Shown: positions 52,659 through 60,626 of the stretch, in pieces | How the letters are laid out: each line of letters begins with the position of its first letter | How positions within the stretch are numbered: position 1 is the first letter of the stretch | Assembly: GCA_965223305.1 (NCBI GenBank) | Contig: CBDCWT010000021.1 | Span: forward strand, 1-60,626 | Length of the DNA stretch: 60,626 nt | DNA from: CBDCWT01 sp965223305 | GTDB taxonomy: Bacteria > Planctomycetota > Planctomycetia > Pirellulales > Pirellulaceae | Direction of reading: 5' to 3' | Position numbers and translations under genes: made by a program | Notes under the pieces: generated by a model | What the model saw: only the letters and a program-made list of their open reading frames with translations | The model's database searches: none | Told to the model about the DNA's origin: nothing

Positions 52659-53048
52659 ATGGACCGCGTCTGTCACTTCGAGATTCCGTACTCCGACCAG
52701 GCACGGGCCGAGAAATTCTATCAGTCCGTTTTCGGCTGGGAGATTTCGCCGGCCCCAGGAGATATGCCCTACTCGTTTGCGATTACGACTCCGGTCGACG
52801 AACAATTTCGGGCTAAAGAAGCTGGTGGGATCAACGGGGGGATGTATCAGCGCGGCGATGAAGGTGGCAGCAAGTCGCCGGTCATCGTGATCGAGGTAGA
52901 GTCCTGCGAACAGCGGATCGGCGATGTCGAAGCGGCTGGCGGGGCGAAGATCATGGGGCCGACCGAGATCCCCAACATGGGAATCTATGCCCAAGTTAGA
53001 GACTCCGAAGACAACATCATCGGCCTATGGCAGCCGCTCGGTGGCTAA
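52659..53048 (+). CDS. VOC-family (glyoxalase-like) protein
   Basis: A 129-residue VOC protein that starts MDRVCHFEIPYSDQARAEKFYQSVFGWEI. The ATG at 52659 has AAGGAG upstream; longer in-frame readings have no homology. It is of the glyoxalase subtype with RDSEDNIIGLWQP at the C-terminus. The metal-ligand set is less obvious than in the neighbouring VOC gene. Function unknown; family members include bleomycin-resistance-like and antibiotic-binding proteins. Confidence 0.8.
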   Translation: MDRVCHFEIPYSDQARAEKFYQSVFGWEISPAPGDMPYSFAITTPVDEQFRAKEAGGINGGMYQRGDEGGSKSPVIVIEVESCEQRIGDVEAAGGAKIMGPTEIPNMGIYAQVRDSEDNIIGLWQPLGG

Positions 53049-53058
53049 GATCGGGGGG

Positions 53059-53245
53059 CCGACTCCGTGTGCCAGAATGTAGCAGGCACACTCCGTGTGC
53101 CGTCCGCCTCTTGCTGGTCAGCCCACGGGTTGTGGTAGCTGGAAGCCTGCCTGCTTTGTTGCTCTGGTTACGGCACACGGAGTGTGCCTACTACTTTGAT
53201 GCTCCCACGGTTACGGCACACGGAGTGTGCCTACTACTTTGATAC
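53059..53245. repeat. Cluster of GGCACACGGAGTGTGCC hairpins
   Basis: Three well-preserved copies of the palindrome module and one partial lie within about 190 bp, with flanks GTAGCAGGCACACTCCGTGTG in one orientation and TTACGGCACACGGAGTGTGC in the other. They match the three-copy group at 2815-2921. This region separates the VOC gene from cutC. Confidence 0.85.
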
Positions 53246-53333
53246 TCCGGTGACAGCCGGCGGAGTGTGTGCCCTGGTTTCTTCGGCAACGGCACACGGA
53301 CCGGCTACGTTCAACCGCTCGAGGTAGATCTTG

Positions 53334-54047
53334 GTGAAGACACTCGAGGTCTGTGTCGCATCAAGTGAGGATGCTGCCACCGCCGAGGCGGGCGGAGCCG
53401 ATCGACTTGAGTTGAACGTGGCGCTGGAGTTGGGTGGGATCACCCCGTCAGCCGGGTTGCTGGAAGAGGTCAGGCAGACGGTCTCCTTGCGGATCATTGC
53501 CATGGTCCGCCCGAGAGCCGCCGGCTTCTGCTATTCGGCCCGCGAGCACCGGCAGATGTTGCGGGACGCCGAGACGCTGTTGGCGATGGGCGCGGACGGA
53601 ATCGCTTGCGGTGCCCTGCGCGGCAACCGAACGGTGGATTGCAGGTTCTGGGCCGAGTTAGTGAAGCTCGCCGGCTCACAGGAGGTTGTTTTCCACCGTG
53701 CGTTCGACCTGGTGGCCGATCAGGTGGTCGCGCTGGAGCAGCTAGTCGAGCTAGGAACGACCCGTATTCTGACATCAGGCGGAGCGCCTAGTGCACTGGA
53801 AGGTGCCAGTCAGCTCGCCCGCCTGCAGGAGCTGGCCGGCGGCAGGGTCGAGATACTTCCTGGCAGCGGAGTCTCTGCGGACAATGTCGTCCGGCTACTC
53901 GAGCTTACTGGATGCGACCAGGTGCACGGATCCTTCAGCCAGGCGAAACACGATGCCGCCGGCTGTGTTGCGGCCGATCACTATCCCAGCACGTCTCGAG
54001 CACGCGTGGCCGCCGTGAGGAGTGCTCTGGACAGTTTGCAGGAGTAA
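53334..54047 (+). CDS. cutC: Copper homeostasis protein CutC
   Basis: A 237-residue TIM-barrel of the CutC family. LEVCVASSEDAATAEAGGADRLELN, GGITPSAGLLE, IIAMVRPRAAGFCYS, MGADGIACGAL, FHRAFDLVADQ, ILTSGGAPSALEG, LPGSGVSADNV and VHGSFSQ are family segments. The actual role is debated; it was linked to copper tolerance in E. coli. GTG 53334 was chosen since a GAGGT lies about 8 nt upstream; the TTG at 53331 is the alternative. It is convergent with the permease gene at 54071. Confidence 0.92.
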   Translation: MKTLEVCVASSEDAATAEAGGADRLELNVALELGGITPSAGLLEEVRQTVSLRIIAMVRPRAAGFCYSAREHRQMLRDAETLLAMGADGIACGALRGNRTVDCRFWAELVKLAGSQEVVFHRAFDLVADQVVALEQLVELGTTRILTSGGAPSALEGASQLARLQELAGGRVEILPGSGVSADNVVRLLELTGCDQVHGSFSQAKHDAAGCVAADHYPSTSRARVAAVRSALDSLQE

Positions 54048-54070
54048 CAAAAAGGCTCAATCGTACTCCT

Positions 54071-56848
54071 TTACGGCCCCGCACTCTCGTCTGGCGGTGG
54101 AACGGGAAATATCGTGCCATTCAGCACAGGGACCTCCACACTCGCACCGTCCACGATGGTCTCCTCCCGTAGCTCGGTCTGATACATCGATGATGGGAGC
54201 GCCCCGGGCCGGCCCAATACAGTCGGCAACATCGCCACATACGGCTGTCCGGCAGCCACCAGCAACAGCGAACCAGGCCGTGGCCCCCCCGCGGCGGAGA
54301 GTTCTGAAGGCCCCTCCCGTACGAACCGAAACGGTGCGCCCGAAAGTGGGTCGGCCGGAACGTCGGTGAACAGGTCTCCCGATAGCTCGGTGAGGCTTTT
54401 GGGATATTCGCCGTGCTCTTTGTGCCAAATCTGGAGCGCCAGGACGAGCTTCCAGCCACGGCGTGCGGTCTCTTGACGCAACTCAGAATAGGGGGGCGAA
54501 TGCTGATACGACGTCAACAAGACCGAAAACGGTGTGGTCTGCATCGCCCAGTTTGGTACCCTGACTTCTCTTAGCCACGAATCCAAAGGCTCCGCCGTAA
54601 GCAGTTGTTCCCGCATTTGACGCCACAATTCAAGCTGCCTCCTGGTTTCGTGAGCGGAAACACGACGTGCGCGTACTACTTCCCAGGGCATCAGCCCGCC
54701 CAACAGCCGCCATGTCTTCGCGTCCCCATCCTGGATCAGATCTGCCCAAGGCCCACCGGCTTTCCGCACGTCGTCCAAACGTTGTTCATCGACGACGTAG
54801 TTCGCCTTCACGGTTTGGCTGCCTGGCGGACGTTGCTGCTCGAGATCATGCAGCTGCAGCATCGCAGAGTGGAGCTGTCGCGGCGTCTGGTCCGGATGGA
54901 TTGCCCAGACGCAGATTCGTTGGTAAGAGGACATTTCGAGTAGATCTGCTACGACGCTCAGCTGAGCGTCGCCATCGGCGCGCAGCTGGTGCGACAGTCG
55001 CAGCACCGCGAGATAGCGTTCAAGTGAATTCTGGAGTGCTCCGTCCGCTTCGAGCTGGACCCCGTTCAAAACCAGCAACACACCCAATCGGGTGCTGCCA
55101 ATGACGGTCTGGTGGTCGGCAGGGTATCTCGGATCATGCCAAGCTACAGACGGGGCTCGTGTCTCCGAGACAACCGGCTCGATCAGCTTCTCGTGCTCTC
55201 TCACCCACCGCAGCGCTGGCTGCCAGTCTGGTGAATCTGCGGGGACCGGCAGCAGCTCGAGTCCGATTTGGCTGCCACGGTAGAGATACCGGAGTGACTC
55301 CGTGCCGGGCATGTTCGCGATCTCTTCCCAGCTACGCTCGTAGACGCTACGGGTTTCGCTACCTTTTGAAGTCCGTTGCGCAACGAAGCTGTCCACGTCG
55401 AAACCAGGTCCGTGGGGACCATATTCCACGACGCGATAGGTAATCACAGCCGCCACGAGTCCAACCAAAGGAACTCCCAGGGACAATGCGGTACGCAGCC
55501 GACTGTACCAAGTTCGTCTTTCAAGCAGCCAATCAGGCATCCGCAACCAGCTGGCGAAGATTAGCGCGACGGGAATCGGCGCGACCGACAACCAGAGGTT
55601 GACGCGAGAGAACATCATTGCTTGCGACCAGCCGATGAGCACCGCAATCGCGGCGAGCGTTGCGCCGATGGCCACAAAGATGTTGCGGAAGTAGAGCGAA
55701 CAGAGCTGTCCCACCGAGTAGGCCAGAGCCATCGTGCCGATCAGCACCAGTAACTCCATCCACGGCCTTGCCGACAGCAACTCGCCTTGGAGCAGAAACA
55801 AAGGGGTTAAGCTTAAAGACAACAACAACAAGATGACCATCCAGAGGATCTGCCGGCTGAGCCAGATGCGGGTGGGCGAGATGCCTCGTGCGGCCAAGAA
55901 CCGAAAGGACATCCGCCGCTGGTCCCCGGAGAAGACGCACGCGCCGGCAAGTGCCGCAACGACCATCATCACCAGCGGCACGGATCCCCCAGACTCCTGC
56001 CGCCACCTGGCGAACAAGGCGTGCAGGACCACGGCGACGACGACCAGAGCGAACAAGCCGATGGCCACCCTCGAGTGCTGCCACTGAAGCCCCAGCAGAC
56101 TCCTCCACTGCGATGGTTTGGAGCGCAAGGGGATTCTTCGCGGTCGCCGCTCGAGCCATCTTGCCGAGAGGCGCCACGGCTGTGGGCCCAACCAGTCTTT
56201 CCCGATGACCAGATCAAATACCAGCAGCGCCGCCGCCAGCGCCAACCGAATCCCAGGAACCGCCACGTAGTGATCCAGGCCCCACCTCGAAAACGGCATG
56301 GGAAACAAGGCCGGCAGGACGGCATGGACCATCACCGATTGGCAAATCACGGCCAGCACTGCCGCATGCAGCGGTTGTTTCAACAACAGCGAAAACAAAG
56401 TACTCCAGGCGGCCATCTCTAACACGGTGATCAGCAGAGCCGTCACCAGCTCATGTCGCTGCGCGAGCGGTGGGAGTCGGCCACCAGCGACAAGCGCCGC
56501 CGAGACCGCGATCAGCAGCGCGATCATCAGGCTGCTGACCGCGGCGAACCCCAGCTTGGCAAGCAACAGCTGGCCGGGACGGACCGGCAACGATTGCTGG
56601 AAGTCGTACGTACCCGTCTCATGCTCCGTAGCAAACAAGGTCGCGGCACACCCCAACATGTAGAGCACCGCCGACCAGCAGGAAACGGCAAACAGCTCCT
56701 CGACAGGGAAACGCGTTTCGGCACTGAACGTGAACGCGGCCGAAATCACTAGCTGGACGAGTATCGACAGTCCCAGTATCGCTAGGAAGAATGACCGCTG
56801 GGAGCGCCATTCCTTCCACACGAGTCGCAACACCGCCGCACGGTTCAT
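54071..56848 (-). CDS. ABC-2 type permease with large C-terminal domain
   Basis: A 925-residue protein whose first about 480 residues contain roughly twelve transmembrane segments of ABC-2 permease type (for example FFLAILGLSILVQLVISAAF, LVTALLITVLEMAAWSTLF, AIGLFALVVVAVVLHALF and MELLVLIGTMALAYSVGQL). The remaining 440 residues are a soluble domain with no recognised family, containing YLYRGSQIGLELLP and DADAKTWRLLGG-like segments. ABC-2 permeases export lipids, polysaccharides or drugs; the substrate is unknown. The start overlaps the ATPase stop by 4 bp (ATGA). The unit is regulator, ATPase, permease. Confidence 0.85.
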   Translation of the reverse strand: MNRAAVLRLVWKEWRSQRSFFLAILGLSILVQLVISAAFTFSAETRFPVEELFAVSCWSAVLYMLGCAATLFATEHETGTYDFQQSLPVRPGQLLLAKLGFAAVSSLMIALLIAVSAALVAGGRLPPLAQRHELVTALLITVLEMAAWSTLFSLLLKQPLHAAVLAVICQSVMVHAVLPALFPMPFSRWGLDHYVAVPGIRLALAAALLVFDLVIGKDWLGPQPWRLSARWLERRPRRIPLRSKPSQWRSLLGLQWQHSRVAIGLFALVVVAVVLHALFARWRQESGGSVPLVMMVVAALAGACVFSGDQRRMSFRFLAARGISPTRIWLSRQILWMVILLLLSLSLTPLFLLQGELLSARPWMELLVLIGTMALAYSVGQLCSLYFRNIFVAIGATLAAIAVLIGWSQAMMFSRVNLWLSVAPIPVALIFASWLRMPDWLLERRTWYSRLRTALSLGVPLVGLVAAVITYRVVEYGPHGPGFDVDSFVAQRTSKGSETRSVYERSWEEIANMPGTESLRYLYRGSQIGLELLPVPADSPDWQPALRWVREHEKLIEPVVSETRAPSVAWHDPRYPADHQTVIGSTRLGVLLVLNGVQLEADGALQNSLERYLAVLRLSHQLRADGDAQLSVVADLLEMSSYQRICVWAIHPDQTPRQLHSAMLQLHDLEQQRPPGSQTVKANYVVDEQRLDDVRKAGGPWADLIQDGDAKTWRLLGGLMPWEVVRARRVSAHETRRQLELWRQMREQLLTAEPLDSWLREVRVPNWAMQTTPFSVLLTSYQHSPPYSELRQETARRGWKLVLALQIWHKEHGEYPKSLTELSGDLFTDVPADPLSGAPFRFVREGPSELSAAGGPRPGSLLLVAAGQPYVAMLPTVLGRPGALPSSMYQTELREETIVDGASVEVPVLNGTIFPVPPPDESAGP

Positions 56849-57775
56849 GAGCGGGCCTCGCTTTCCATCACCGCTTCCGGTTCCCGCGAAGCGTCGCGCA
56901 TGACCGCTACGAAGATCTCCTCGAGACTCGGCGTCCGTACGTCCACCGCGCCGACCGTACCATCGGCCCTCAGTGTACGGACAGCACTCTCGTCAACGTC
57001 ACGGGCCAATAGCTGCCACTGGCGTTGCCGCTGCTGCTGCCGGAGAATCTCGCCTGGAAAGAACGGAGGCTGGGGAGCGCCGTTGGATAGTGTCACCGTT
57101 ACCTCGCGAATCTCGCGCTTCAGAACCTCTAGCTTGTCAACCAAGGCCAACTTGCCGTGCCGCATGATGGCCACGATGTCGGCAACCCGCTCCACCTCGT
57201 GAATCTGATGGCTCGACAAAAAGACGGTCTTTCCCGTTGCTGCCCGCTCGACCATGCTCTCCAGGAACTCTCGCCGCACGAGTGCGTCGAGTCCCGAAGT
57301 GGGTTCGTCGAGCACCAATAGATCGGGATCGTGGGCCAGCGATAGCGAGAGCGCGACTTTGGCACGCATTCCTTTAGAAAGTGCCCGCAATTTCTTGGTG
57401 CCCTCCAGCTGGTATTGCTCGACCAGTCGCCGGTAGTTCTGCCAAAAGCCGTCGGGATAAAAGCCGGCGGTGAACCAACCGATTTCGTCGACCGTCATCC
57501 AGTCGTAGAGAATCGGCTGCTCCGGCACGTAACCAACTTGCTGCCCGGATCGCCTGCCCTTCGTTGCGGCTGTCTCGGCCGAGTACCCGGACCGTGCCAC
57601 GGTCGACATGGGACAAGCCCAGCATGCTGCGGATACTCGTCGTCTTTCCAGCCCCGTTCTCGCCCAACAAAGCAAACACGACGCCGTCGGGAACGGAGAA
57701 AGAAACGTCATCCAAGGCCACCTGTTTGCCAAAACACTTGCTGACACCATCAAATTGGACAATCACCTGCATCAA
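56845..57775 (-). pseudogene. ABC transporter ATPase, broken by a +1 frameshift
   Basis: The N-terminal frame (from ATG 57775) has FDGVSKCFGKQVALDDVSF and GENGAGKTTSIRSML (Walker A), up to DSRNEGQAIR. The other frame carries QQVGYVPEQPILYDWMTVDE (Q-loop), LRALSKGMRAKVALSLSLA (signature), LLVLDEPTSGLDA (Walker B) and FLSSHQIHEVERVAD (H-loop). The join is at 57544-57546: the minus strand reads CGG GCA GCA, whereas removing one G gives CGG CAG CAA and IRQQVGYVPEQP. All motifs are otherwise intact. This could be a pseudogene, an assembly or homopolymer error, or recoding. It starts in the GntR stop and overlaps the permease. Confidence 0.85.
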
Positions 57776-58167
57776 TCACCCTCCTTTTGGCCCGAGAGGG
57801 CCGCCAAGGACTGCTCGAATAGCTCGCGCAGCTCGTGATCACTCAACCCGCTTTGCTGTGCTTCGTTGAGCACCTGAGCGAACCGGTCAGCAATCAACGA
57901 GACGCGTTCTTTACGGCATCGCTGGGCCGCCCCTCGAGCTACAGCGAGCCCCCGGCCGCGCACATTTTCCAGCACCTGGTCCGTCTGCAACTGCTGGTAC
58001 GCGCGGGCCACCGTGTTGGGATTCACCACCAGGTCCCGCGCCAACTCGCGGACCGAAGGCGCCAACTCCCCGGACACTAAGGTCCCATCCGCCACGGCGA
58101 ATTTGATACCCCGCACAATCTGATCGTAGATAGCTAGGCCATTGCGGGGATCGATATGCAGAAACAT
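57772..58167 (-). CDS. GntR-family regulator, YtrA type
   Basis: A 131-residue protein. The N-terminal winged helix (about 10-75) has GLAIYDQIVRGIKFAVADGTL, SVRELARDLVVNPNTVARAYQQLQ and RGRGLAVA. The short C-terminal tail (about 85-131), without a FCD or UTRA ligand domain, fits the YtrA subfamily. YtrA regulators sit at the head of ABC-transporter operons and repress them, as here: the stop overlaps the ATPase start by 4 bp. AGGAG (58177-58181) lies 9 nt before the ATG. An operator lies in front, so it is probably autorepressed. Confidence 0.92.
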   Translation of the reverse strand: MFLHIDPRNGLAIYDQIVRGIKFAVADGTLVSGELAPSVRELARDLVVNPNTVARAYQQLQTDQVLENVRGRGLAVARGAAQRCRKERVSLIADRFAQVLNEAQQSGLSDHELRELFEQSLAALSGQKEGD

Positions 58168-58179
58168 CTTTACGTACTC

Positions 58180-58201
58180 CTGTACTATGTATCTAGTACA
58201 G
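58180..58201 (-). promoter_or_regulatory. Perfect GntR/YtrA operator palindrome
   Basis: A perfect inverted repeat: CTGTACTA, 6 bp, TAGTACAG, 22 bp in all. The core resembles the GT-N-TA-type half-sites of YtrA operators. Its 3' end on the minus strand touches the AGGAG of the regulator gene. It lies over the candidate -10 element, so a bound repressor would block the start of transcription. Confidence 0.82.
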
Positions 58202-58226
58202 TAGGCGTTGGCCGAGTCGTTGTCAA
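58198..58226 (-). promoter_or_regulatory. Candidate promoter of the GntR-ABC operon
   Basis: On the minus strand TTGACA (58221-58226) is followed by a 17 bp spacer and TACTGT (58198-58203). The -35 is perfect and the spacing ideal; the -10 is weak (3 of 6). The -10 overlaps the operator palindrome by four bases. Confidence 0.6.
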
Positions 58227-58278
58227 GCGGTTGATCGAAAAGTCGCGGTGCCAGGTCGTGGGCCCCGGCCGGGTGATC

Positions 58279-58419
58279 GTAGCCGAACTCGCCACAACGT
58301 AGCCGAACTCGCCACAGCGCGTAGCCGAACTCGCCAGAGTTTGGTGTTTGGCGGGACTACCGATTCGTCCAAATTCTGGCGAATTTCGGCTACAACCAAA
58401 TTCTGGCGAATTCGGCTAC
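58279..58419. repeat. Array of GTAGCCGAACTCGCCAGAGTTTGG modules
   Basis: Three forward copies (from 58279, 58299 and 58320; the first two truncated) are followed by two reverse copies (58368-58393 and 58396-58419) on the other side of a short centre, so the region can fold into a long hairpin. The module occurs once or twice in the other composite repeats. It lies between the divergent GntR promoter and the gene at 58700. The 58430-58699 part shows no convincing gene. Confidence 0.85.
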
Positions 58420-58699
58420 CAGGCAGTAGGCCGGAACAAGCGCCGCAAACAGCCATCCCCACGCCTACGATTTTCCACGCCGCGCAGTTCCGGCAACACA
58501 CTACTGCTGCCTTGCTGGGACATCAGTCCGAGAGTGCGTTCCAACCCCCCGCGGATGAACTGGAAGCCTCGGGACGACTCACTTCTACGCCCGGCAGCTT
58601 GATCGCGATGGTGATTCGCTTGCCGCGTTCGGCCGCGGTACATTTGGTGGAGCGATCCGAGAGCCCGTCCCCGACCCTTAGCCGTCAAGGAACCTGACC

Positions 58700-60620
58700 A
58701 TGCGCATTCGACTCGGTTTCCTCCTGCTCTTGCTGCTGGTCTGCTCGCCGCTGCCGGCCGCTGAGCCGATACCTCTCAGGGCCGGGCCCGTCTCGATGCT
58801 ATTCGAGCCAGACTACGCGCTGCTGCGGCAGATTCGTGTCGGCAACTATCCGGTGCTGCAGGGCATTAACGCTCCCGTGCGGAACCGGTTTTGGGGAACC
58901 GTCTCCCCAGTGGTCACGGTGGTCGAGCGGGAGCAGACGGAGGAGACTTGTCGACTGACCTTTGACGTATCGTGCCGAGAGGCTGGCATCGATTTTTCGT
59001 GGCGCGGGGTCATCACGGGAACCGCTGAGGGAAAAGTCGTTTTCACGTTTGACGGCCAGGCCAACACCACATTCATGCGAAACCGAATCGGTTTCTGCGT
59101 CCTGCACGGTCCCGAAGCAGCCGGTCGTCGCTGCATCGTGGAAACCGTTGATGGTGTGAAGACCGAGGGCCGTTTTCCACAACTGATCTCACCGCATCAA
59201 CCGTTCAAGAATCTGAGGGCCATTGCTCATCAGGTTGACGAGGAGATTTGGGCGCGCGTGCGGATGGAGGGCGATACCTTCGAGATGGAGGACCAACGGA
59301 ACTGGACCGATGCTTCTTTCAAGACTTATTGCACTCCGCTCGAGTTGCCTTATCCCGTGCGCGTGGAGCAAGGCACCAAGATCTCGCACCGTATCGAACT
59401 GACGATCGAGGGCACCGGCGGTTTGCCTCGGCTTGACGAAAGTGCCCCAAGCGAAGTTGTCCTGGAACTGGCGGACGTTGAGCCAGCCGAGCTGCCCGGG
59501 ATCGGCCTGCGGATCTCGAGCCAGGTTGACGAGTTGTCGGCGCGGGAGCTGCAGCGACTTGAAACGCTTCACTTGAGCCATCTCCGAGTCGACTTGACGC
59601 CGGCCGCGGCAGACACTGCTGCGGTGTTGCGGCGAGCGACTCGACAAGCAAAGGCACTGGGCGTCCCGCTACAAGTCGGTCTGCATTTGGGGGCGAAACC
59701 CGAGCCCAACCTGCGGAGCCTGGTCGAGGAAGTTGAGGCCCTCCAGCCCTCCATCACTCACTGGCTCGTGATCGCAGCCGGCGGCGAGCAGCTGCGTCTG
59801 GTACGACGGCTATTGCATCCCGTTACCGGGAGCGCGTCGATCGGAGCCGGGCAAGACTCGAACTTCACTGAGCTGAATCGTGAGCGTCCGGACGTGTCTT
59901 TGATTGACGCGGTCTCCTACGGCATGAACCCGCAAGTTCACGCCTTTGACAACACGTCCTTGGTAGAAACGTTGGCGATCCAACCCGTGACGGTGGCGAG
60001 TGCCCGAGATTTTGTGGGTCAGCTCCCTTGTTGATTTCTCCGATCACTTTGAAACCGCATCGTGAGAGTCAAGATCCGGGCCCGGGTCACCTGCGGCTCA
60101 TGTGGACGCCCGCCAGCCGACGCTATTTGCCGCCGCCTGGACTTTGGGCAGCATCAAATACCTGGCCGAAGCGGGGGTCGACAGCCTGACTTATTTCGAG
60201 ACCGTTGGGTGGCTAGGGGTCATGGAAGCCGAGGCGGGCACGCCGCTGCCCGCTCGATTTCCATCCAAAGCGGGCGGCGTCTTCCCAATATTTCACGTGC
60301 TGCGCGATGTGGGAGAGTTTTTGGGTGGGCAGGTTCGACCGGTGAACTCAAGCGACCCACTGTCGGTCGTTGGACTCTGGTTGGAAAAGGGCCAGCAACG
60401 CATGCTGCTGCTGGCCAATCTCTCGGGTCGACAGCAGTCCGTGAAGGTCCGCAGCCACGTGCGGCGGTTTCGTCTTCGTCGCCTGGATGCCGACAACTTG
60501 GCCACGGCGATCGACTCCCCGGAGAACTTCGGAAGGGAGACAACCGAGTTGAAGGGTGAGTCCGGCGCGTTGCGCCTGGAACTGGCTCCACACGCAATCG
60601 CCCGTTTGGATGCACGGTAA
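58700..60620 (+). pseudogene. Secreted protein of unknown function, broken by two frame changes
   Basis: The first frame (58700-60034, 444 residues) begins with a signal peptide (MRIRLGFLLLLLLVCSPLPAAE) and ends in FVGQLPC followed by TGA. Just past the stop another frame reads LLISPITLKP, which fits a continuation of the same protein, and from about 60102 a third frame reads VDARQPTLFAAAWTLGSIKYLAEAG to the TAA at 60620 (GTG 60102 being its apparent start). Both changes go -1: one in 60020-60031, one between 60064 and 60101. The last part (TLGSIKYLAEAGVDSLTYFE, GVFPIFHVLRDVGEFLGG) looks like the C-terminus of a planctomycete secreted protein (recollection). No catalytic motif was recognised. 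It could be a true pseudogene or sequence errors. Confidence 0.75.
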
Positions 60621-60626
60621 ACCGAA

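Noticed and set aside
60032..60034. In-frame TGA read as selenocysteine or recoded in the last gene
   Set aside because: Homology continues in another frame right after it and again in a third frame, so a stop readthrough does not explain the data.
1..60626. tRNA and rRNA genes
   Set aside because: No cloverleaf with matching arms and no rRNA segment could be recognised by eye; a covariance-model scan would be decisive.

Overview
This window comes from a GC-rich bacterial chromosome that looks like a member of the Planctomycetota, probably of the Pirellula type. The evidence is a giant surface protein with an N-terminal LEPRLLLAV motif and Calx-beta repeats, a GFM2-like elongation factor G in the ribosomal operon, an OleA-type thiolase, TPR/O-GlcNAc-transferase-like and DUF4915 genes, and short palindromic repeats in most long intergenic gaps. 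No rRNA or tRNA gene was found.

Layout. 1-4700: the end of panB, a DUF255 thioredoxin-like protein bracketed by two inverted ~177 bp repeats, and a small membrane protein with larC on the minus strand. 4800-23036: one long co-directional str/S10/spc/alpha ribosomal cluster in the order rpsL, rpsG, fusA-like, rpsJ, rplC, D, W, B, rpsS, rplV, rpsC, rplP, rpmC, rpsQ, rplN, X, E, rpsN, rpsH, rplF, rplR, rpsE, rplO, secY, adk, rpmJ, rpsM, rpsK, rpoA, rplQ. The cluster lacks tuf, rpmD, map, infA and rpsD at their usual places. 23040-30000: minus-strand metabolic genes, namely an IlvD/Edd-type dehydratase, a metal permease with a C-terminal HMA domain, hisI-hisG, and a class-I amidotransferase homologue without its nucleophile cysteine. 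30600-36000: an OleA-like ketosynthase, an SGNH/TPR membrane protein, a HEAT-repeat lipoprotein and a parallel beta-helix protein. 36048-40421: a 2.6-copy tandem repeat, then a DUF4915 protein and a TPR glycosyltransferase. 41288-46279: the 1,663-residue Calx-beta surface protein. 46280-54047: a repeat-rich gap, a large cytosolic hybrid histidine kinase with a degenerate HPt domain, an enolase-superfamily dehydratase, two VOC proteins and cutC. 54071-58226: a GntR (YtrA-type) regulator, ABC ATPase and ABC-2 permease operon behind a perfect operator. The ATPase is frameshifted. 58700-60620: a secreted protein gene broken by two frame changes.

Some units clearly belong together: the ribosomal/secretion/transcription cluster, hisI-hisG, the regulator-ATPase-permease operon, and DUF4915 with the glycosyltransferase. 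Between them lie repeats built from a few interchangeable hairpin modules, plus two copies of a 182 bp MITE-like element. The points most worth following up are these mosaic repeats, the str-operon EF-G that resembles the recycling factor GFM2, substitutions at functional residues of S12 (R88) and L3 (C166), the amidotransferase and HPt domain that lack their catalytic residues, the OleA candidate, and a repeated 'GEKWLQS...WYY...YHADP' module in the surface protein.
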